A DNA stretch of 7,836 nt, from contig CAJBVG010000215.1 in the NCBI GenBank assembly GCA_903958995.1, positions 1 through 7,836 on the forward strand. The letters are read 5' to 3'. The notes under the pieces were generated by a model. It was not told the origin of the DNA. It was given only the letters and a program-made list of their open reading frames with translations, and did not search any database. Shown piece by piece: positions 6,223 to 7,836 of the stretch (positions within the stretch are counted from its first letter, which is position 1; the number at the start of each line of letters is the position of its first letter). Made by a program: the position numbers and the translations under genes. The DNA comes from an uncultured bacterium. GTDB lineage: Bacteria > Bacteroidota > Bacteroidia > Sphingobacteriales > Sphingobacteriaceae.

Positions 6223-7836
6223 ATGAGTTTAAAGAAAATCTTTTTAGTTTTTTTAATTTACAACTTACAACTTACAACTTACAACTTAGTGAAGGCGCAA
6301 GCCTTCACCGAACTCCACAGCTTCAATTCAGACACCCTTACGAACTACTCCAGCCTTTGGCTCGATGTAGATCAGGATTATGACTTGGATGTATTGCAAT
6401 TATCTATACTCAACAAACCAAATCAACTATACTTATCGGAAAATAATACGCGTAATAAAACCAATAGCGTGTTTCAAAAAGATGGCGGAAATGCCAATGG
6501 TGCTTGCTATGCCGACATTGATATGGATGGAGATTTGGATGTTTTTGTGTACTCCATCTTCGGACAAAAAAACTGCTTGTACATACAAGAAGCAAAAGGT
6601 TTGTTTAGAAAAGAAAATACTTTAGACATCATTTCAAAAGAAAACAATGCATTTTATGCTTGCTTCACTGATGTTGATTTAGACAATGATCCCGACTTGC
6701 TCATTACCGATACCGAATTGTGGAATCCGAAAAGCATACGCAAGGTTACCCGCATTTATTATAATGATGGAACGGGTAAATTCTCATTGGATGAATCGGA
6801 ACAATTTGTGGTCCCGAAATCCGATACTCGTGCGGCACTAGTTGCCGATTTAAATCAGGATGCACGAGAAGATTTACTCTTGATAAACTTCGGTTCCGAA
6901 ATGGAGTTGTATTTAAAGAACAACGCCAACATATTCAATAAAGCCGAAACAAAGTTATCGCTCGAGAAAGCAGATTATATGGATGCTATAAGTGTAGATA
7001 TTGATAATGATGGCGATTTAGATCTACTCGTTGCTGCGGTTAAATCAGGTGTAGATTTATTTCTAAACGAAGGACATTTAACTTTTACGAAAATGGAGAA
7101 TGTGTTCGGACTGAATAACTACGTTATCGCTGGCATAGAAGCCCTGGATTGGAATAAAGATGGGCAAATGGATATTATGCTCCATAAGTCATTTAGTAAA
7201 GAGAAACGACTATTTATAAATAACAACACTCAAGGCAACTGGGTAAAGTTTTTCTTGCGTGCCGATCGTTCGAACATCAACGGCATACAAACTAAAGTGT
7301 ATGTAAAATCTAAAACCAAGGATTGGAATTACTGGCAGATGAAAGAAGTTCGATCAAACAAACATTCTACACAAAATAGTTTCGATTTGCATTTCGGAGT
7401 AGGAGAGTTGAGCAGCATTGATTCCGTAAAAGTTATTTGGCCCGATGGTACCGATCAATATTTACACAACCTAAGTGCTAATACTACATATTTTGTAGAA
7501 GAGCGCAACCCCCTGAAAACAGTGAATCCGGAGCACATCGATCTTTCAAAATCACAAGCCTTTAACGACATTAATATTTCCGCGGTTGCCGACAGGTTTC
7601 GTTTTGGAGAAATAACAGGCATCACCTTATTTTATGAGAACAAAGGCTTGGTAGAGCAAGATGTTGACATCGATTTAAAACTGAGCGAACCCATGAAAAT
7701 GTTCAACAGTTTTCCGATGCCCAACAATTATTCCGAAACCAATTGCACTTGGCACATTAATAAAGTACCTGCACAATACCGTGGCATTATTACCCTATCT
7801 GTCCGCGCACCCAATATAGAAAGCACCACAGCGAAA
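6223..7836 (+). CDS. Secreted FG-GAP/VCBS repeat protein with ASPIC/UnbV domain, 3'-partial
   Basis: The reading frame is open from the ATG at 6223 to the window end (538 residues, no stop reached). A signal peptide is predicted: basic MSLKK, a long hydrophobic stretch to about residue 23, then KAQA with cleavage after Ala27. Six FG-GAP-type calcium loops of DxDxDGDxD form follow, near residues 48-56, 98-106, 150-158, 209-217, 259-267 and 309-317, consistent with a beta-propeller. An ASPIC/UnbV domain covers about 339-421, with NGIQTKVYVKS, FDLHFGVG (387-394) and VKVIWPDGT (403-410). Residues 422-538 look like an extracellular beta-sandwich repeat (ITLFYENKG). A C-terminal type IX secretion sorting domain may lie beyond the edge. 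Such proteins are exported and often surface-bound; the ligand is unknown. The start is 9 bp after argS. Four heptamers lie inside the signal-peptide codons. Confidence 0.92.
   Translation, partial: MSLKKIFLVFLIYNLQLTTYNLVKAQAFTELHSFNSDTLTNYSSLWLDVDQDYDLDVLQLSILNKPNQLYLSENNTRNKTNSVFQKDGGNANGACYADIDMDGDLDVFVYSIFGQKNCLYIQEAKGLFRKENTLDIISKENNAFYACFTDVDLDNDPDLLITDTELWNPKSIRKVTRIYYNDGTGKFSLDESEQFVVPKSDTRAALVADLNQDAREDLLLINFGSEMELYLKNNANIFNKAETKLSLEKADYMDAISVDIDNDGDLDLLVAAVKSGVDLFLNEGHLTFTKMENVFGLNNYVIAGIEALDWNKDGQMDIMLHKSFSKEKRLFINNNTQGNWVKFFLRADRSNINGIQTKVYVKSKTKDWNYWQMKEVRSNKHSTQNSFDLHFGVGELSSIDSVKVIWPDGTDQYLHNLSANTTYFVEERNPLKTVNPEHIDLSKSQAFNDINISAVADRFRFGEITGITLFYENKGLVEQDVDIDLKLSEPMKMFNSFPMPNNYSETNCTWHINKVPAQYRGIITLSVRAPNIESTTAK
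6260..6287. repeat. Four perfect 7-bp repeats (ACAACTT) inside a signal-peptide coding region
   Basis: ACAACTT occurs four times without interruption at 6260, 6267, 6274 and 6281, followed by AG. It encodes residues 13-22, YNLQLTTYNL, with a 7-residue period, because three heptamers make 21 bases. The unit has no stop in any forward frame. Loss or gain of a number of copies not divisible by three would move the downstream frame. One shifted frame meets TAG at 6287-6289, and the other meets TGA at 6381-6383. Confidence 0.9.

Noticed and set aside
6380..6625. Plus-strand open frame of 81 codons
   Set aside because: The overlapping frame from 6223 has a signal peptide, FG-GAP loops and a UnbV domain and stays open to the window end, so this frame is a shadow.

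Overview
The window looks like a stretch of Bacteroidota chromosome, most likely Flavobacteriales-like. It is AT-rich, lacks Shine-Dalgarno-type leaders, and has a TAnnTTTG-type -7 promoter box. Its protein families also fit: a short fold-III PLP decarboxylase divergent from an arginase, and an FG-GAP/UnbV secreted protein. No phage, CRISPR, tRNA, rRNA or transposase gene is visible.

Layout. Bases 1-343 hold no gene. They carry a 207-bp composite inverted repeat with a GC-rich hairpin core, then a short stretch of DnaA-box-like words. Next come two rightward RNA-modification genes: rlmB (23S rRNA 2'-O-ribose methyltransferase) and a RluA-family pseudouridine synthase. The 96-bp gap between them is built almost wholly of short tandem words. 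A convergent junction (1904-1995), again made of tandem heptamers, separates the synthase from a leftward arginine-decarboxylase-like gene. A compact 100-bp divergent region drives that gene leftward and an arginase rightward. The arginase is followed 8 bp later by argS, and argS 9 bp later by a secreted FG-GAP/ASPIC-UnbV protein that runs off the right edge.

How the genes work together. Three neighbouring genes all use L-arginine: decarboxylation to agmatine (probable), hydrolysis to ornithine and urea, and charging of tRNA-Arg. The arginase-argS-FG-GAP block is spaced like an operon. The first two genes act on rRNA/RNA modification.

The most unusual content is the repeat biology. Word arrays with periods of 7, 8, 9 and 14 bp fill the intergenic regions in both orientations. 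A 7-bp array of the same style lies inside the signal-peptide codons of the FG-GAP protein. A change in copy number there would shift the reading frame, so the gene is a candidate phase-variable locus.
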